Source: an uncultured Ideonella sp. (GTDB lineage Bacteria; Pseudomonadota; Gammaproteobacteria; Burkholderiales; Burkholderiaceae). From it: a stretch of DNA of 7,393 nt. Within the stretch, counting starts at the first letter, position 1. Every line of letters starts with the position of its first letter. Location: positions 1 through 7,393 of the forward strand of contig CAMLGG010000259.1 of assembly GCA_946479475.1 (NCBI GenBank), written 5' to 3'. Both the position numbers and the translations under genes were made by a program. The notes beneath the pieces are model-generated. The model worked only from the letters and a program-made list of their open reading frames with translations, was not told the DNA's origin and did no database searches. Shown here one piece after another: positions 5,637 through 7,393 of this stretch.

Positions 5637-6402
5637 CCAGGCGCGTCCGTGGCTGCCGGCCGAAGGCCTGCCGCCCGAGGTCGGTGGCCTCATGTCCACG
5701 CGTCGAGGCGGCGTCAGCCGCGCGCCGTTCGACAGCCTGAACCTGCGGCCCGCAGCGCTGCGCGCCGATGCGGCGGACGAGCCCGCGGCTATCCACGAGA
5801 ACCAGCGCCGATTCGCGTCCTGGCTCGAAGGCGCGCAACCGGTCTACCTCGACCAGGTGCATGGCCGCCAGGTCGTGCGCCTGACGTCGGCCGACCTGGT
5901 GCCGAACCGTCCCTTCCATCAGGCCGATGCGAGCGTCACGACGGAGCATGGCATCGCCTGCACCGTGCTGGTGGCCGATTGCCTGCCGGTGCTCCTGGCC
6001 GCGCCTGAAGGGCGCGGCGTCGCTGCGGCACACGCGGGCTGGCGGGGGCTGGCAGGCGGGGTGGTCGAAGCTGCGCTTGCCGTGCTGTGCGAAGCCGCCG
6101 GCTGCACCCCGGCCGAAGTGACTGCTTGGCTGGGTGCCTGCATCGGCCCGGAGGCCTTCGAGGTCGGCGACGAGGTGCGCCAGGCCTTCGGCGCCGCGGC
6201 GGCCGGCTGCTTCCGGCCGGGGCTGGCGGACGGCAAGTGGTGGGCCGATCTGCCTGCCCTGGCTCGCCGGCGCCTGCAGGGAGCCGGGGTGACTCGGGTG
6301 AATGGCGGGACGTGGTGCACCTTCACCAATCCCTCGCTGTTCTTCTCGTATCGCCGGGAGCGGCTCACCGGCCGTCACGCCGCTGCCATCTGGATCCGCT
6401 AG
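5626..6402 (+). CDS. pgeF: Peptidoglycan editing factor PgeF (YfiH/laccase-domain family)
   Basis: The 258-residue product matches the PgeF/YfiH family, which in E. coli keeps L-serine from replacing L-alanine in the peptidoglycan stem. Earlier names were polyphenol oxidase or 'multicopper laccase', and purine-nucleoside activity has been reported for relatives. The metal-site residues are present: His79 in LDQVHG, Cys119 in VADCLPVLL and His136 in AAHAGWRGL. Further family landmarks are MSTRRGGVS (23-31), LGACIGPEAFEVGDEV (169-184) and TNPSLFFSYRRE (234-245). The length is normal. The start at 5626 lies inside the last codons of the isomerase gene (11-bp overlap), with GGAG at 5612-5615, so it may be translationally coupled to the FAH-isomerase operon. 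Its stop shares bases with the convergent small membrane gene. Confidence 0.93.
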   Translation: MPPDQARPWLPAEGLPPEVGGLMSTRRGGVSRAPFDSLNLRPAALRADAADEPAAIHENQRRFASWLEGAQPVYLDQVHGRQVVRLTSADLVPNRPFHQADASVTTEHGIACTVLVADCLPVLLAAPEGRGVAAAHAGWRGLAGGVVEAALAVLCEAAGCTPAEVTAWLGACIGPEAFEVGDEVRQAFGAAAAGCFRPGLADGKWWADLPALARRRLQGAGVTRVNGGTWCTFTNPSLFFSYRRERLTGRHAAAIWIR

Positions 6403-6635
6403 GCCGGGTCGTCCGCCGCATCGGAGCCTTGTGCGGCCACTGCCGCAGCCTCTGCCCGGCGTCGGGCGCGACGCCTGTGCGGGGTGTTCATCACGTAAAG
6501 CAGCACCGCCACGGGCAGCACCCCGTAGAGGACGAGGGTAATGGCCGCGCCGAGCAGCGAGCCTTGAGGCGAAGTAGCCTCGGCAAGGCTCATCAGAAGC
6601 GCCACGAACATCCAACCCAGTGCGACGATGTGCAT
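6399..6635 (-). CDS. Small two-helix membrane protein, convergent with pgeF and divergent from phaC
   Basis: The 78-residue product has two likely transmembrane helices (about 3-20 and 27-49) joined by a short turn. A very basic stretch follows (HRRRARRRAEAAA, 52-64) and then an Ala/Asp-rich acidic tail. By the positive-inside rule the tail is cytoplasmic, so both ends should face the cytoplasm. I recall similar small unnamed membrane proteins near pgeF and phaC in other Burkholderiales; no function is known to me. Support for a real gene is the membrane-protein composition, unlike the Arg/Pro/Ala-rich shadow frames nearby, and the exact fit between pgeF and phaC. There is no obvious Shine-Dalgarno before the ATG at 6635. 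Its stop codon (6399-6401) overlaps the pgeF stop (6400-6402). Confidence 0.75.
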   Translation of the reverse strand: MHIVALGWMFVALLMSLAEATSPQGSLLGAAITLVLYGVLPVAVLLYVMNTPHRRRARRRAEAAAVAAQGSDAADDPA

Positions 6636-6783
6636 TTCAGAAGGCGGTACGTAATCTCACGTAACGAAAAATAGAGTCATCATGCGGTAAGCTCTCGCCT
6701 GTCCAATCCCCTTGCATCGAGACATTTCTCACAAGGCCGCCGCGGACAACGTCGTTCGCCCGAAATACCAGGAGACAAGCGCA
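6636..6783. promoter_or_regulatory. Divergent promoter region upstream of phaC
   Basis: This 148-bp gap is clearly richer in A/T than the rest of the window, especially 6650-6680, as expected for the promoters of phaC and the opposite small membrane gene. It contains two copies of ACGTAA (6649-6654 and 6659-6664) whose starts are exactly 10 bp apart, placing them on the same DNA face. I could not identify a -35/-10 pair at good spacing for either strand. The phaC ribosome site is AGGAGA at 6770-6775. Confidence 0.5.
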
Positions 6784-7393
6784 GTGAAAGGCAAGCCTTC
6801 CCCACAGCTCAGCGCCGCCGAAGCCTTCACGCCCCTGGGCGCCGAGGCCCAGGCCCAGGCCGAAGCCTTCGGACATGCTGTCGGCGACATCTGGCGCTCA
6901 TTCTCGGGCCTGAACTTTCCCCAGGCCACTCTCGGCCAGCTGCAGGGCGACTACCTGAAGCAGGCCACCGCCCTGTGGAACGGAACGCTGGAGGCGCTCG
7001 GCACTTCAGACGGCAAGGAGTCCAGGCCGGTGGGCGACCGCCGCTTCGCCGCCAAGGACTGGGCAGCCAACCCGGCGGCGGCCTACACCGCCCAGATGTA
7101 CCTGCTCAACGCTCGCACCCTGATGCAGATGGCGGAGAGCCTGGAGGGCGACGAGAAGACCAAGGCCCGCGTGCGCTTCGCCGTGCAGCAGTGGGTCGAT
7201 GCGATGAGCCCCAGCAACTTCCTGGCGCTCAACCCCGAGGCGCAGCGCAAGGCGCTCGAGAGCCGCGGCGAGAGCATCGCGCAGGGCATCCAGCACCTGG
7301 TGCACGACCTGCAGCAGGGACATGTCTCGCAGACCGACGAGAGCGTGTTCGAGGTGGGCCGCAACGTGGCCACCACCGAGGGCGCGGTGGTCT
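6784..7393 (+). CDS. phaC: Class I polyhydroxyalkanoate synthase, N-terminal part, runs off the window edge
   Basis: I read this by hand from GTG 6784; it is open for 203 codons to the edge. The sequence is the conserved N-terminal domain of class I PhaC, which polymerises (R)-3-hydroxyacyl-CoA into polyester on cytoplasmic granules. Visible landmarks are DRRFAAKDWAANP (residues 81-93), YLLNARTLMQMAE (102-114), a QWVDAMSPSNFLALNPEAQR segment (about 135-154) and QTDESVFEVGRNVATTEGAV near the end. The catalytic Cys-Asp-His triad lies in the missing alpha/beta-hydrolase domain. GTG is preferred as start because AGGAGA (6770-6775) lies 8 bases upstream and no closer ATG fits; the first in-frame Met is deep inside the conserved domain. 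phaA and phaB often follow phaC in Burkholderiales but are outside the window. Confidence 0.93.
   Translation, partial: MKGKPSPQLSAAEAFTPLGAEAQAQAEAFGHAVGDIWRSFSGLNFPQATLGQLQGDYLKQATALWNGTLEALGTSDGKESRPVGDRRFAAKDWAANPAAAYTAQMYLLNARTLMQMAESLEGDEKTKARVRFAVQQWVDAMSPSNFLALNPEAQRKALESRGESIAQGIQHLVHDLQQGHVSQTDESVFEVGRNVATTEGAVV

Overview
This is a GC-rich chromosomal stretch that looks like a betaproteobacterium of the order Burkholderiales, probably near Rubrivivax, Leptothrix or Caldimonas. The assignment rests on strong G/C bias at third codon positions, a class I PHA synthase next to pgeF and a small membrane protein, and a LapG/LapD pair. It is an inference from gene content, not a database match. 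Genes are tightly packed with conserved housekeeping and metabolic functions. I see no phage, insertion sequence, CRISPR array, tRNA or rRNA.

Left part (1-3646). A tetratricopeptide-repeat protein is read leftward and runs off the left edge (717 to 1). After a 224-bp divergent gap come two rightward genes: a LapG-type periplasmic cysteine protease (942-1616) and a LapD-type inner-membrane c-di-GMP receptor (1742-3646). Together they should form an inside-out switch. With c-di-GMP bound, LapD holds LapG in the periplasm. When c-di-GMP falls, LapG is freed to clip a large surface adhesin and release the cell from its biofilm. The adhesin is not in the window. The 125 bp between the two genes holds a chain of possible hairpins and a nine-codon minicistron with a very strong ribosome site that overlaps the lapD start.

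Middle (3647-5636). A zinc-ribbon NUDIX hydrolase reads leftward, converging on lapD at a strong hairpin. It diverges from a rightward fumarylacetoacetate-hydrolase-family gene, and the divergent gap carries a perfect 17-bp palindrome. That gene is followed by a zeta-class GST-type isomerase (maleylacetoacetate or maleylpyruvate isomerase). The pair catalyses the last two steps of homogentisate or gentisate ring-cleavage degradation, but the ring-opening dioxygenase is absent here.

Right part (5626-7393). pgeF (peptidoglycan editing factor, formerly YfiH or 'laccase') overlaps the isomerase gene by 11 bp. It ends tail to tail with a small two-helix membrane protein, the two stop codons sharing a CTAG tetranucleotide. 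A 148-bp gap then leads to the start of phaC (class I polyhydroxyalkanoate synthase), which runs off the right edge.

Overall, most of the window is ordinary. The items most worth a second look are the lapD leader with its minicistron, the degenerate LapD signalling domains, and the operator-like palindrome at 4234-4250.
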